A stretch of DNA of 64,000 nucleotides from contig NZ_CP154467.1 in assembly GCF_039545455.1 (NCBI RefSeq), positions 310,001 to 374,000 of the forward strand, written 5' to 3'. The notes under the pieces were generated by a model, which did no database searches, had not been told where the DNA came from, and saw only the letters and a list, made by a program, of their open reading frames with translations. Shown here in pieces: positions 30,169 to 38,368 of the stretch. The stretch's first letter is position 1. Every line of letters starts with the position of its first letter. Position numbers and translations under genes: made by a program. This stretch comes from Brucella sp. BE17. Its GTDB lineage: Bacteria; Pseudomonadota; Alphaproteobacteria; Rhizobiales; Rhizobiaceae.

Positions 30169-30765
30169 ATGGCTTTTGAACTGCCCGCCCTTCCGTACGA
30201 TTATGATGCCCTTGCGCCCTATATGTCGCGGGAAACGCTTGAACTCCACCATGACAAGCATCATCAGACCTATGTAACCAATGGCAACAAGTTGCTGGAA
30301 GGTTCTGGCCTTGAAGGCAAGAGCCTTGAGGAGATTGTCAAAGAGAGCTTTGGTAAAAACCAGGGGCTTTTCAACAATGCCGGCCAGCATTACAACCACA
30401 TCCATTTCTGGAAGTGGATGAAGAAGGACGGCGGCGGCAAAAAGCTGCCCGGCAAGCTGGAAAAGGCCATTGAATCCGATCTTGGTGGTTATGATAAATT
30501 CCGCGAAGATTTTATAGCTGCCGGTGCAGGTCAGTTCGGTTCGGGCTGGGCATGGCTTTCGGTCAAGAATGGCAAATTGGAAATCTCCAAAACGCCAAAC
30601 GGTGAAAACCCGCTCGTGCATGGCGCAACACCCATTCTCGGCGTCGATGTTTGGGAGCATTCCTATTACGTCGATTACCGCAATCTGCGTCCGAAATATC
30701 TGGAAGCCTTTGTCGATAACCTGATCAACTGGGATTATGTCCTGGAGCTTTACGAAAAAGCCTGA
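30169..30765 (+). CDS. sodB: Superoxide dismutase [Fe/Mn]
   Basis: 198 residues from ATG 30169, with GAGGAGAG upstream. A longer in-frame start lies in the non-coding leader. Metal ligands are readable as His27, His77 (GQHYNHIHFW), Asp160 and His164 (DVWEHSYYVDY). The size and the GQH/GAGQFGSGW motifs fit the cytoplasmic iron or cambialistic enzymes of Rhizobiales; metal specificity is not certain from sequence. Converts superoxide to O2 and H2O2. Confidence 0.94.
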   Translation: MAFELPALPYDYDALAPYMSRETLELHHDKHHQTYVTNGNKLLEGSGLEGKSLEEIVKESFGKNQGLFNNAGQHYNHIHFWKWMKKDGGGKKLPGKLEKAIESDLGGYDKFREDFIAAGAGQFGSGWAWLSVKNGKLEISKTPNGENPLVHGATPILGVDVWEHSYYVDYRNLRPKYLEAFVDNLINWDYVLELYEKA

Positions 30766-30788
30766 TCCGGCTGTAAATTGACGATAAG

Positions 30789-30812
30789 AACCCCGCTTCG
30801 GCGGGGTTTTTT
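30789..30812 (+). terminator. Rho-independent terminator after sodB
   Basis: AACCCCGC / GCGGGGTT stem with a stable TTCG tetraloop, continuing into six Ts. Confidence 0.93.
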
Positions 30813-30914
30813 GCGTCAGCGCTATACAGCCATGTTGGGGGCTCATCGTTGTTATTTTAAAATTCTCAGTATTTTGAAATTATACTCTTGTGATTTCAAC
30901 TTAGGAGAAAATTA

Positions 30915-31094
30915 ATGCCATTTAGAAATGCAAGCCTGTTGAGTGTTTTTGCCCTGCTTTTTCTAACTTCGGTGCCGGCGAACGCCTGCATTTTGAAGGG
31001 CGGAAACTGTCTGAAGGATTGTGAGCGTTTTACCAATTGGTCTATTGCGTGCATCATCGGGTCTTCACATGTTTCCCCGCCGTCCGGAAAATAA
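30915..31094 (+). CDS. Small secreted cysteine-rich peptide (59 aa)
   Basis: ATG 30915 is preceded by TAGGAG at ideal spacing and the frame runs to TAA 31092-31094. Residues 1-24 form a clear signal peptide (hydrophobic core LLSVFALLFLTSV, cleavage after ANA). The mature part is about 35 residues with four cysteines at 25, 32, 36 and 46, enough for two disulfides. The upstream 100 bases are AT-rich and promoter-like. I recognise no family. It could be a small periplasmic or exported peptide; the good signal peptide and ribosome site argue for a real gene. Confidence 0.65.
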   Translation: MPFRNASLLSVFALLFLTSVPANACILKGGNCLKDCERFTNWSIACIIGSSHVSPPSGK

Positions 31095-31286
31095 ACGGAT
31101 ATCATAATCGGATTTGATTGCTGTTTAACTTGGCGTCTCGATAAAGAGGCGCCAAAACAATAGTATTATTGTCATGTTTTTCAACTTCTTGTGACTGAAG
31201 TTTCTGGCTCAGATTAAATCTATCCTTCCTGTTGCATAAATATATAGTCTAAAATGGCTTCATCTGTTTTTAACGTGGAGAAAGCC

Positions 31287-31727
31287 ATGCGTTTGTTTTT
31301 CCTGACTACGACTTCTGTTCTCGTAATGATAACTGGCATGGCACAAGCCGATGTAATTGCCGACCGTCAGGCAATCATGAAAGATATCGGACGCTCGGTT
31401 GGTACGATTGCGCCTATGGTAAAGGGTGAAAAGCCGTTTGATGCCGATGCGGCGCTGGCCGCTCTGGAGAAGATTGAAGCGGATGCGAAGAAGCTTGACG
31501 TCGATGCTCTTTTTCCAGAAGGCTCTGATAAGGGAGACACCGAAGCTTCGCCGAAAATCTGGGAAGACAAGGATGAGTTTACAAAGCACGTCGAAAAATT
31601 TCGCACTGATGCTTCGACAGCGGCAGCGGCCAAACCACAAGATCTCGATGCATTGAAACTGGCCTTTCAACAGGTTGCACCAAATTGCGGTTCGTGCCAT
31701 CAGGCTTTCCGTATCAAGAAAAATTAG
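31287..31727 (+). CDS. Cytochrome c' family protein
   Basis: 146 residues from ATG 31287 (MRLFFLTTTSV), with GTGGAGAAA upstream. The signal peptide ends at AQA near residue 22. A four-helix bundle of cytochrome c' type follows, with the haem-binding CGSCHQAFR at the extreme C-terminus, as the class requires. The role is likely NO binding or periplasmic electron transfer. It lies four bases before a di-haem cytochrome gene and is clearly co-transcribed with it. Confidence 0.9.
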   Translation: MRLFFLTTTSVLVMITGMAQADVIADRQAIMKDIGRSVGTIAPMVKGEKPFDADAALAALEKIEADAKKLDVDALFPEGSDKGDTEASPKIWEDKDEFTKHVEKFRTDASTAAAAKPQDLDALKLAFQQVAPNCGSCHQAFRIKKN

Positions 31728-31731
31728 CCTG

Positions 31732-32670
31732 ATGCGTAAGCTCGTTTATGCGCTGGGCATTGCGTTGGTGACAGGCGCTTCGGCTTTCTGGGTTCTAACA
31801 ATGCCGCAGGAGGTTGGGGGTGTGGTTCTGGCGGGTCTGGAGCCGGGCAATGTCGCAAAAGGCGAGCAGGTTTTCTGGGCCAGCGGCTGTGCATCCTGCC
31901 ATGCCGCGCCTGGCGCATCGGGTGAGCAACGAAAAGTACTGGCCGGTGGTCACGAACTGGCCTCGGATTTCGGAACCTTCGTTGCGCCCAACATTTCGCC
32001 ATCTTCGCAAGGGATCGGTGACTGGACGCTCGAGAATTTTGCCAATGCCATGCTGAAGGGCGTCGGCAAGAAGGGCGAGCACCTTTATCCGTCTTTTCCT
32101 TATACGTCCTATACGCGTATGGAGCCGCAGGATGTGGTTAATCTTTTCGCCTATATGAAGACTTTGCCTCCATCGAGCAATATTGCGCCTGCGCATAAGC
32201 TTGGTTTTCCCTTCAATCTCCGTCGCGGGATTGGCATATGGAAGCAGCTTTATCTCACCCAAACTCCTGCCGTTGAGCTGGTCGATGCATCCGATCAGAT
32301 CAGACGCGGGCAATATCTCACCGAGGTGCTCGGACATTGCGGGGAATGTCATACGCCGCGCAATGCCATAGGCGGCCTGGATAAAAGCCGCTGGCTATCC
32401 GGTGCCTTGTCGCCGGAAATAGGGAACGACGGCAAAAGGGGCACGATCCCCAATATCACTGCGGGCGAGGGCGGCATTAGTGACTGGAGTGAGAGTGAAA
32501 TCGCCTATGCGCTGCAAAGCGGGTTTACGCCGGATTTCGATTCACTCGGCGGTTCCATGGCCGATGTGGTGGCCAATATGGCACATCTCAGCGATGAGGA
32601 CCGCAACGCCATCGCAGCCTATCTCAAGGCTATACCTGCACATCCTAATGGCTATTCGACAAACCGATAG
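31732..32670 (+). CDS. Di-haem cytochrome c, membrane-anchored
   Basis: 312 residues. The N-terminal hydrophobic segment (residues 5-25) is an uncleaved anchor or signal. Two cytochrome c domains carry CASCH near residue 56 and CGECH near residue 207. The architecture resembles the cytochrome subunits of periplasmic alcohol/aldehyde dehydrogenases, but no dehydrogenase gene is adjacent. It is paired with the cytochrome c' gene four bases upstream, so the two probably work in one electron-transfer step. Confidence 0.88.
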   Translation: MRKLVYALGIALVTGASAFWVLTMPQEVGGVVLAGLEPGNVAKGEQVFWASGCASCHAAPGASGEQRKVLAGGHELASDFGTFVAPNISPSSQGIGDWTLENFANAMLKGVGKKGEHLYPSFPYTSYTRMEPQDVVNLFAYMKTLPPSSNIAPAHKLGFPFNLRRGIGIWKQLYLTQTPAVELVDASDQIRRGQYLTEVLGHCGECHTPRNAIGGLDKSRWLSGALSPEIGNDGKRGTIPNITAGEGGISDWSESEIAYALQSGFTPDFDSLGGSMADVVANMAHLSDEDRNAIAAYLKAIPAHPNGYSTNR

Positions 32671-32691
32671 CCTGTCGATACGAGTGTGGCT

Positions 32692-32742
32692 AATCTGAAA
32701 TTCGTATCCCTTCGGAGCAAGGTTTCGATCGAATTTCAGATT
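32692..32742. repeat. 13-bp perfect inverted repeat between convergent genes
   Basis: AATCTGAAATTCG (32692-32704) and CGAATTTCAGATT (32730-32742) are perfect reverse complements separated by 25 bases. It lies between the di-haem cytochrome gene and the convergent membrane-protein gene. There is no U-run, so it may be a loose bidirectional terminator or a separate element. Confidence 0.55.
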
Positions 32743-32755
32743 CAAATCCAACACA

Positions 32756-33187
32756 CTAGCCGTATTTCTTTTTTACGTAGTCTTTCCAAAGGTTCCAGGC
32801 GAGTACCAACAGGAATGCGCCCATTATGAAGCTCGCGAAAATACCAGCAGCGGTAATGCGCGCATAATAATAAAGCGCCATCCCAGCTAAACCGAGCAAA
32901 AACCCTGAGACAGCGATCGCGCCTATGACCAAGGGTTTATCTGCAGGCGCGTCCGGGCGGAAATGTAGTGCGCTGAACACGGTTGCGATCATGAAAACGA
33001 TTCCAAAACCGCCCGTGAAGGCAATCCCGTCATCGGGCCGTGTAGCCTTTAAAAGGTGATAGATACTATTTGTAACCAATCCTGCTCCGACGAGAAAGAA
33101 AAGTACGAGTATCAGTACGGCCAGTACTCTCCCCCCATCGGTGCTGCCTTGTTTACGCCGTGCAGACTTGCGCTTGGATTCAGTCAT
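32756..33187 (-). CDS. Four-helix integral membrane protein, unknown function
   Basis: 143 residues. A strongly basic N-terminus (residues 1-18) is followed by four hydrophobic segments at about 20-45, 60-80, 85-110 and 113-133, and a basic C-terminal tail. No family recognised. It overlaps the upstream YcxB-like gene by 8 bp, so the two are translationally coupled and may form a membrane pair. Confidence 0.75.
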   Translation of the reverse strand: MTESKRKSARRKQGSTDGGRVLAVLILVLFFLVGAGLVTNSIYHLLKATRPDDGIAFTGGFGIVFMIATVFSALHFRPDAPADKPLVIGAIAVSGFLLGLAGMALYYYARITAAGIFASFIMGAFLLVLAWNLWKDYVKKKYG

Positions 33188-33725
33188 GACCGGCGAGCCG
33201 CCTTTGTCGCAATGAGATGATCTGGTCTTCTGTCAGAAACCGTTTGGGTATGAGCCGATAAAGATTTTCAGACTCATACAGCAGTATATTTTGGCTGTCC
33301 TCGCGTATTTTTAGAAAATCGTTCCAAGAAAACCGCGCATTGCCGACTTCACTTGTTAATTCCAGCCGGCTATCGTTCCAGTTTAACGTATATGGCTGGT
33401 GCAAGTTCTTCTGCTGTTTGAATATCTTGCGCGTCTGCCGCGAAGCCGAAAGATAAGTCAGGCCGGACAGAGTGAGCACGAACGTGGCGGTGCCAACCGC
33501 TCCAATCATGAAAACCACGCCCAGCGGTAGGGTGCGAGCGATGGCATGATAGTAAAATATGCAGCTGATTAGACCGGCTACAAGTATGATGGCGACAAAT
33601 CTGAACAGAAATTTACGTGCAAAAATAGCCTGCCGCAGGTTAAGTCGTGCGGCATTAGCGAGATCCTCCGCCGTCAGTTGGATCGGGCCGACTGAGAAGA
33701 GGTTCGTGTCGTCTGCTGTCTTCAT
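33180..33725 (-). CDS. YcxB-like domain membrane protein
   Basis: 181 residues. Two membrane segments lie at about 38-60 and 67-95, followed by a cytoplasmic beta-rich domain of the YcxB type (LELTSEVGNARFSWNDFLKI, then NLYRLIPKRFL). The role is unknown. It is the middle gene of a three-gene minus-strand unit, starting 3 bp after the secreted-protein gene and overlapping the next gene by 8 bp. Confidence 0.75.
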   Translation of the reverse strand: MKTADDTNLFSVGPIQLTAEDLANAARLNLRQAIFARKFLFRFVAIILVAGLISCIFYYHAIARTLPLGVVFMIGAVGTATFVLTLSGLTYLSASRQTRKIFKQQKNLHQPYTLNWNDSRLELTSEVGNARFSWNDFLKIREDSQNILLYESENLYRLIPKRFLTEDQIISLRQRRLAGHD

Positions 33726-33728
33726 GGG

Positions 33729-34055
33729 TCACCGTTTCATGCAGCGAACGATCCGCGCCGTTCCGGCATTGGTATATTTGCTCTGCATTGTATAGAGCCA
33801 GCCCTTACATTCGGACATGGTGGCAAAGCAGCGCATCCGGTCGACCGGAACCAGGCCATCGCTGCCTATGAAAGGCGAATCGTCGACGCCGCTGAACTGG
33901 CCGAATATGACGCCGCTACCGCGGGGCGGCGTGGAACACCGCTGACCCGCATATTCACTCACATCCTTGCGCACTTGGGCGGAAGCGGAGCCCGGCATGG
34001 CAAAGGCCAGTATGAGCGCTAGACCCATAGAAAAGCTGACAAACTTAAGTGTCAT
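33729..34055 (-). CDS. Secreted four-cysteine protein, unknown function
   Basis: 108 residues with a clean signal peptide (residues 1-26, ending SASA). The mature part has four cysteines (QRCSTPP, MRCFATMSEC, VRCMKR), suggesting two disulfides in the periplasm. No family recognised. It heads the three-gene unit with two membrane proteins. Confidence 0.72.
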   Translation of the reverse strand: MTLKFVSFSMGLALILAFAMPGSASAQVRKDVSEYAGQRCSTPPRGSGVIFGQFSGVDDSPFIGSDGLVPVDRMRCFATMSECKGWLYTMQSKYTNAGTARIVRCMKR

Positions 34056-34128
34056 GTCCTGATCTCCACCCGATTTCAGGGTTCTGATAATATAAAGCCT
34101 TTATCTGCTGATGTCAGGAGACGCGGGA

Positions 34129-36231
34129 TTAAAGTGCTGTAAACTTGCCGACGGCTTTCAGCGCAAAAGCATAGGTATAGGCGACTTCTTCCAATCGCGA
34201 GAAACGCCCGGACGCTCCGGCATGTCCTGCATCCATGTTGATGCGAAACAACACCGGATGATCGTCGGTTTTCAGTTCACGCAATCGGGCCACCCATTTC
34301 GCAGGCTCCCAGTAGGTCACACGCGGATCGGTCAGTCCTGCCACGGCAAGCGTTAGCGGATAGTCCTGTGCCTTGACATTGTCATAGGGCGAATAGCTGG
34401 CGATGGTACAGTAATCCGTCTCGGATTCGATCGGATTGCCCCATTCCGGCCATTCCGGCGGGGTGAGCGGTAGTGTGTCGTCCAGCATCGTGTTGAGGAC
34501 ATCGACAAACGGCACTTCGGCAATGATGGCACCAAAGGCTTGCGGTGCCATATTAGCAATCGCGCCTATCAGCATGCCGCCTGCCGAACCGCCATGAGCG
34601 ACGATGAGGTCGTGGCTGGTGAAGCTTTCATCAACCAGATGGCGAGCTGCAGCGATAAAATCGGTAAATGTATTGATTTTTTTGTCGCGCTTGCCGTTTT
34701 CATACCAGGCAAAGCCCTTGTCTTTGCCGCCGCGAATATGCGCGATAGCATAGATGAAGCCGCGATCGACTAGCGACAGACGCGATGTGCTGAAACTGGC
34801 CGGAATGGTGATGCCGTAGGAACCATAGCCATAAAGTAGGCACGGCGCGCTGCCATCGAGCGGCGTGTTCTTGTGGTAGAGCAGTGAAACCGGAACAAGT
34901 TCGCCATCCGCAGCCGGAGCAAAGACGCGCTTGGTGACATAATCGTCGGGATTGTGACCGGAAGGCACTTCTTGCTTTTTGAGAAGCGTGCGCTCACGGG
35001 TGCGCATATTGTAGTCGAAAAGCTGTTCGGGTGTGGTCATCGAGGAATAGGAAAAGCGGATGACGTCGGTTTCATATTCGGCGCTGCCGTGAAGCCCCAG
35101 CGAGTAGGCCTCCTCGTCAAAGGCGATAGCATGTTCGTCGCCATTTTCGCGATCATGAATAACGATGCGCGGCAGGCCGTTATCGCGCTCAATCCAGACA
35201 ATATGGTTCTTATATGCCGCGTGCGACAGAATGAGCCTGCCCGGTCTTTCGGCAACAACCTCTTTCCAGTTCTCTGGCTGCGGTGCGGATGCCGGTGCGC
35301 GCATGATCTTGAAATCTTTGGCACCGTTGGCATTGGTCAGGATATAAAAGGTCTCGCCGCCCGGCGCGATATCGTATTCAACGCCGGTCTGACGCGCCAT
35401 GATAAGCTGTGGTTCTGCCGCCGGATCATTGGCCGGAAGTACCCAGCATTCCGATGTTTCATGGTCGTGGATGTCGATGAAGATATAATCGTCCAGTGAG
35501 GATCCGCCGACGCCTAGGAAAAAGCCGGGGTCCTGTTCCTCATAGATCAACCGGTCGTCGGATTGTGGAGTGCCAATGCGGTGATAGAAAAGCTTGGACG
35601 GTCGATGGTTTTCATCCAACCGCGTGTAAAAGAAGCCCTCGCTCTTCGCATCCCATGCGCCACCCCCATTGGTATCCGTGACGATATCGGCAAGATCATG
35701 CATAGCATCCAGTTTGCGGACCTTCAGGCTGTAGAATTCCGAGCCTTTGTCGTCATATCCCCAGATCAACAGCGTGTGATCCGGCGAATGATCAGCGGAG
35801 GCAAGACGGAAATAGGGCTTGCCTTCACCTTCCTTATCGCCGTCGAGCAGGATGGTTTGCGCGCCACCGTCGCGGGCAGTGCGAACAAAATAAGGCTGCT
35901 CCCCTCCAACCCGATAGGAAACGCAATAGGCGTAAGGCCCATCCTTTGCGGGAATGGAGGAATCATCCTCCTTGATGCGGCCGCGCATTTCCTCAAAAAG
36001 CATTTTCTGAAGCGCTTTCGTATCCTGCATGAACGCTTCCTGATAGGCATTTTCGGTATCAAGATGCGCGCGTATTTCCGCAGAAAGCACCGAAGGGTCT
36101 TTAAAGACTTCTTGCCAGTTTTGTGCGCGCAGCCAAGCATAGCTATCCGTGCGCGTGATACCATGGCGTGTATGGTTATGTGGGCGCTGCACGGCACGTG
36201 GGGGCTGAAGAGGAGATGGCGTATGAGACAT
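34129..36231 (-). CDS. ptrB: Oligopeptidase B (S9A prolyl-oligopeptidase family)
   Basis: 700 residues from ATG 36231; ATG 36243 adds four residues and has no better ribosome site. Cleaves small peptides after Arg/Lys in the cytoplasm. An N-terminal seven-bladed propeller (to about residue 420) precedes the alpha/beta-hydrolase domain. The catalytic triad is visible: Ser in AHGGSAGGML, Asp in VAGLTDPRV and His in NMDAGHAG. No signal peptide. Confidence 0.93.
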   Translation of the reverse strand: MSHTPSPLQPPRAVQRPHNHTRHGITRTDSYAWLRAQNWQEVFKDPSVLSAEIRAHLDTENAYQEAFMQDTKALQKMLFEEMRGRIKEDDSSIPAKDGPYAYCVSYRVGGEQPYFVRTARDGGAQTILLDGDKEGEGKPYFRLASADHSPDHTLLIWGYDDKGSEFYSLKVRKLDAMHDLADIVTDTNGGGAWDAKSEGFFYTRLDENHRPSKLFYHRIGTPQSDDRLIYEEQDPGFFLGVGGSSLDDYIFIDIHDHETSECWVLPANDPAAEPQLIMARQTGVEYDIAPGGETFYILTNANGAKDFKIMRAPASAPQPENWKEVVAERPGRLILSHAAYKNHIVWIERDNGLPRIVIHDRENGDEHAIAFDEEAYSLGLHGSAEYETDVIRFSYSSMTTPEQLFDYNMRTRERTLLKKQEVPSGHNPDDYVTKRVFAPAADGELVPVSLLYHKNTPLDGSAPCLLYGYGSYGITIPASFSTSRLSLVDRGFIYAIAHIRGGKDKGFAWYENGKRDKKINTFTDFIAAARHLVDESFTSHDLIVAHGGSAGGMLIGAIANMAPQAFGAIIAEVPFVDVLNTMLDDTLPLTPPEWPEWGNPIESETDYCTIASYSPYDNVKAQDYPLTLAVAGLTDPRVTYWEPAKWVARLRELKTDDHPVLFRINMDAGHAGASGRFSRLEEVAYTYAFALKAVGKFTAL

Positions 36232-36770
36232 GCGGAATTCCATTGAAGAATGTTTGAGATGCTTGGGTCAGGAGGAGCGCAGAGCATATTTATATTTTCT
36301 GAAAGAGGAAAAAGCGAGTTTAATTCAATGAAATATAATTGAAGCATACCTTTTTTGTGCCAAGATTGGCGCGCAGTGCATTGGCTAATGAATTATCTTT
36401 GCTTGGAATGGTATGCATATGCATTCTGTCGGAGAATGAATTCTGCGAGCAATATTGGGAAAGCGAAAACAACAGTTTATGCTTCCTTTATCGTCTATAA
36501 ACGATCATTATTTTAGAGTCGGCAGATGGAAAGTAAAGGTCTAGCCTTTAGCGCTGGACGAATATTGAAATGTCTATTTGTTTTGCCAAGAATAATGGAA
36601 AAAGAATAAACGTTTTATTCTAATAAAGCCATTGCCAAAGACGCAGGCAGTTGTTACATCCTGTCACAAATGGGGGCGGGAAGTTTTAGAACACGTGTGA
36701 TGCGGCTCGTTTAGTGGAATTGAGCCGAAAACGCGGGAAGATAAGGCGATAAGAAATAAAAGGAAAGTCA
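36232..36770. other. 539-bp AT-rich region upstream of mucR
   Basis: No gene recognised. The stretch is markedly richer in A/T than its surroundings and contains the 12-bp palindrome ATGCATATGCAT (36413-36424) and a small hairpin CATTCT/AGAATG (36422-36438). MucR-type proteins bind AT-rich DNA with TpA steps and repress their own gene, so this is a likely autoregulatory region. Confidence 0.5.
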
Positions 36771-37199
36771 ATGGAAAACCTTGAAATGCCCGAAGAAAGC
36801 ACCGAGCTGCTTATGACTTTGACTGCGGATGTTGTCGCCGCTTATGTTGGCAATAACCAGATCCGCGCTGGCGAAGTGCCGCAGCTGATCGCAGAAATCC
36901 ATGCCGCTTTCAAGCGCCATGTCGAACGCGAAGAAGTGCCGGTCATCGTGGAAAAGCCAAAGCCTGCGGTCAACCCGAAGAAGTCGATTACCGACGACTA
37001 CATCATCTGTCTCGAAGACGGCAAGAAGTTCAAGTCGCTGAAGCGTCACCTGATGACACATTACGGCCTGACGCCGGAACAGTATCGTGAAAAGTGGGAT
37101 CTCGATCCAAACTATCCGATGGTCGCCCCGAACTATGCGGCTGCCCGCTCGCGTCTGGCTAAGAAAATGGGTCTCGGACGCAAACCGAAAGACGCCTGA
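36771..37199 (+). CDS. mucR: MucR/Ros-family zinc-finger transcriptional regulator
   Basis: 142 residues with AAAGGAAAG upstream. Global H-NS-like silencer of Brucellaceae and rhizobia controlling envelope, motility and virulence genes. The N-terminal half mediates oligomerisation. The C-terminal zinc finger reads CLEDGKKFKSLKRHLMTHYG with Cys80, Asp83, His93 and His97: the second cysteine of Ros is replaced by aspartate, as in several MucR proteins. It is followed by a strong terminator. Confidence 0.94.
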   Translation: MENLEMPEESTELLMTLTADVVAAYVGNNQIRAGEVPQLIAEIHAAFKRHVEREEVPVIVEKPKPAVNPKKSITDDYIICLEDGKKFKSLKRHLMTHYGLTPEQYREKWDLDPNYPMVAPNYAAARSRLAKKMGLGRKPKDA

Positions 37200-37216
37200 T
37201 CGGACGTATTCTCGTT

Positions 37217-37256
37217 AAAACGGCCGGAAATGCGAAAGCATTCCGGCCGTTTTTTT
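37217..37256 (+). terminator. Rho-independent terminator after mucR
   Basis: Long stem CGGCCGGAAATGC / GCATTCCGGCCG with one bulged A, a GAAA tetraloop and a run of seven Ts. It abuts the stop of the convergent gene at 37255 and probably serves both directions. Confidence 0.92.
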
Positions 37257-37578
37257 ATATTTGGCGCGTTCTGCATCGTAGTCCAGCCTGTGTTGTCGTG
37301 CTTGACCCTTCCATTATCCGGTCAAGCGCCTGTTTCAGCGCGATGTGCCGGTTTAAATCGTAGCTCCAGTGACCGTTGAGCCCTTTTTGCCGCTCTCTTT
37401 CGATAAGTCGCGCAAGCCGTTGCGTTGTCTGTTTTTTTTCCAAAACCGTTGCCGCAACCATGCGGTCAATATCGATACCGGCAATGATTTGCAGCGCAAC
37501 ACGCTGCATTGCGCTGGTCTGCTGCTGCGATTTAAGAGTGAGAAAGGCCAATCGGTCTTCTTTGAGCACTGCTTCCAT
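37255..37578 (-). CDS. Conserved-looking hypothetical helical protein
   Basis: 107 residues from ATG 37578, chosen because AAGGA lies eight bases upstream. The frame continues upstream without a good site. The sequence is Gln/Arg/Lys-rich and predicted all-helical (LTLKSQQQTSAMQRVALQII, KKQTTQRLARLIERERQKG). It has no signal peptide and no recognised domain. It lies between mucR (convergent) and the gafY-like gene (divergent). Confidence 0.55.
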   Translation of the reverse strand: MEAVLKEDRLAFLTLKSQQQTSAMQRVALQIIAGIDIDRMVAATVLEKKQTTQRLARLIERERQKGLNGHWSYDLNRHIALKQALDRIMEGSSTTTQAGLRCRTRQI

Positions 37579-37915
37579 GACTGCTATCCTTGCTGTTATC
37601 GCACACAGCATGTCGGAAGTTTGATGGTTGTGGATAATATTCCTAGGGAAAGATGTTTCTTCGTCCTGAGGGTCGATGAAAAAGTGGTGCCGGAAGCCAA
37701 TCGCCGCACGTCTGGCAGCTGTCAAGATCTCAAAATTATTAGAAATAGCTTACTTTTACAGATAATTGAACGTGTTTTCGGCGGCTTTTATGCGTGCGGG
37801 CGATGGCGTGAATTTTATTCACCAGCACAAACCCGGCGGTTCGTTGTGAAAACTTATCCACCCTTGCATTTTCCTCCGTATAAGAAGATATTCCTATATA
37901 GACGAGGGAAGATGA
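37579..37915. promoter_or_regulatory. Regulatory region of the gafYZ-like unit with DnaA-box-like sites
   Basis: 337 bp without a gene. TGTGGATAA at 37629-37637 is a perfect DnaA box on the minus strand (TTATCCACA), and TTATCCACC at 37854-37862 is an 8/9 match on the plus strand. The second lies about 55 bases before the gafY-like start. Because GafY itself has a DnaA domain IV-like DNA-binding fold, these sites could bind DnaA or the product itself. No clear -35/-10 pair identified. Confidence 0.5.
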
Positions 37916-38368
37916 ATGTCTTTGGAATTATCACATGTCATTCATACGCGGGTGGAAGCCTTCGAAGCCTTGAGGGCAATTGCAGCGCGGCATGGACGCA
38001 CGCTCCACCTCGATTCTGATGAGTGTGGGACGGATCGAAAGCGCCAGGAGCAAAACGTAGAACTGTGCGATGCTCTTATCGATATTCTGGGCGCGGCATT
38101 CGGGGTTGAAAGCAGGGAGTTGCGTGCTCCGAACCGATGCCGGCGCAACGTCGCGCGGGTGAGACAAATCGGTATGTATGTCGCGCATACATCTTTCGGC
38201 ATGGCGATGCGAGAGGTGGCTGAAGGCTTTTCACGCGACCGCACGACGGTGATGCATGCCTGTCATCTGGTTGAGGATATGCGCGACGATGCGGAATTTG
38301 ACGCAGTGGTGTCATCCTTCGAGCGGATTGTGAACTCGGTTTTCCCCAATTGGAGGATGGCGGTATGA
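37916..38368 (+). CDS. gafY: GafY-like GTA activator subunit (DnaA domain IV-like DNA-binding protein)
   Basis: 150 residues with GAGGGAAGATGA before the ATG. Residues about 65-130 (SRELRAPNR to GFSRDRTTVMHACHLVED) follow the helix-turn-helix pattern of DnaA domain IV, including the SRDRTTVMHA stretch that reads the DnaA box in DnaA itself. No ATPase domain is present. As I recall, the Rhodobacter GTA activator GafA has a DnaA-like N-terminal domain, and in Caulobacter the two halves are separate genes, gafY and gafZ. This gene, coupled by ATGA to a DUF6456 gene and about 10 kb from a GTA cluster, fits GafY. The assignment is by architecture, not alignment. Confidence 0.72.
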   Translation: MSLELSHVIHTRVEAFEALRAIAARHGRTLHLDSDECGTDRKRQEQNVELCDALIDILGAAFGVESRELRAPNRCRRNVARVRQIGMYVAHTSFGMAMREVAEGFSRDRTTVMHACHLVEDMRDDAEFDAVVSSFERIVNSVFPNWRMAV

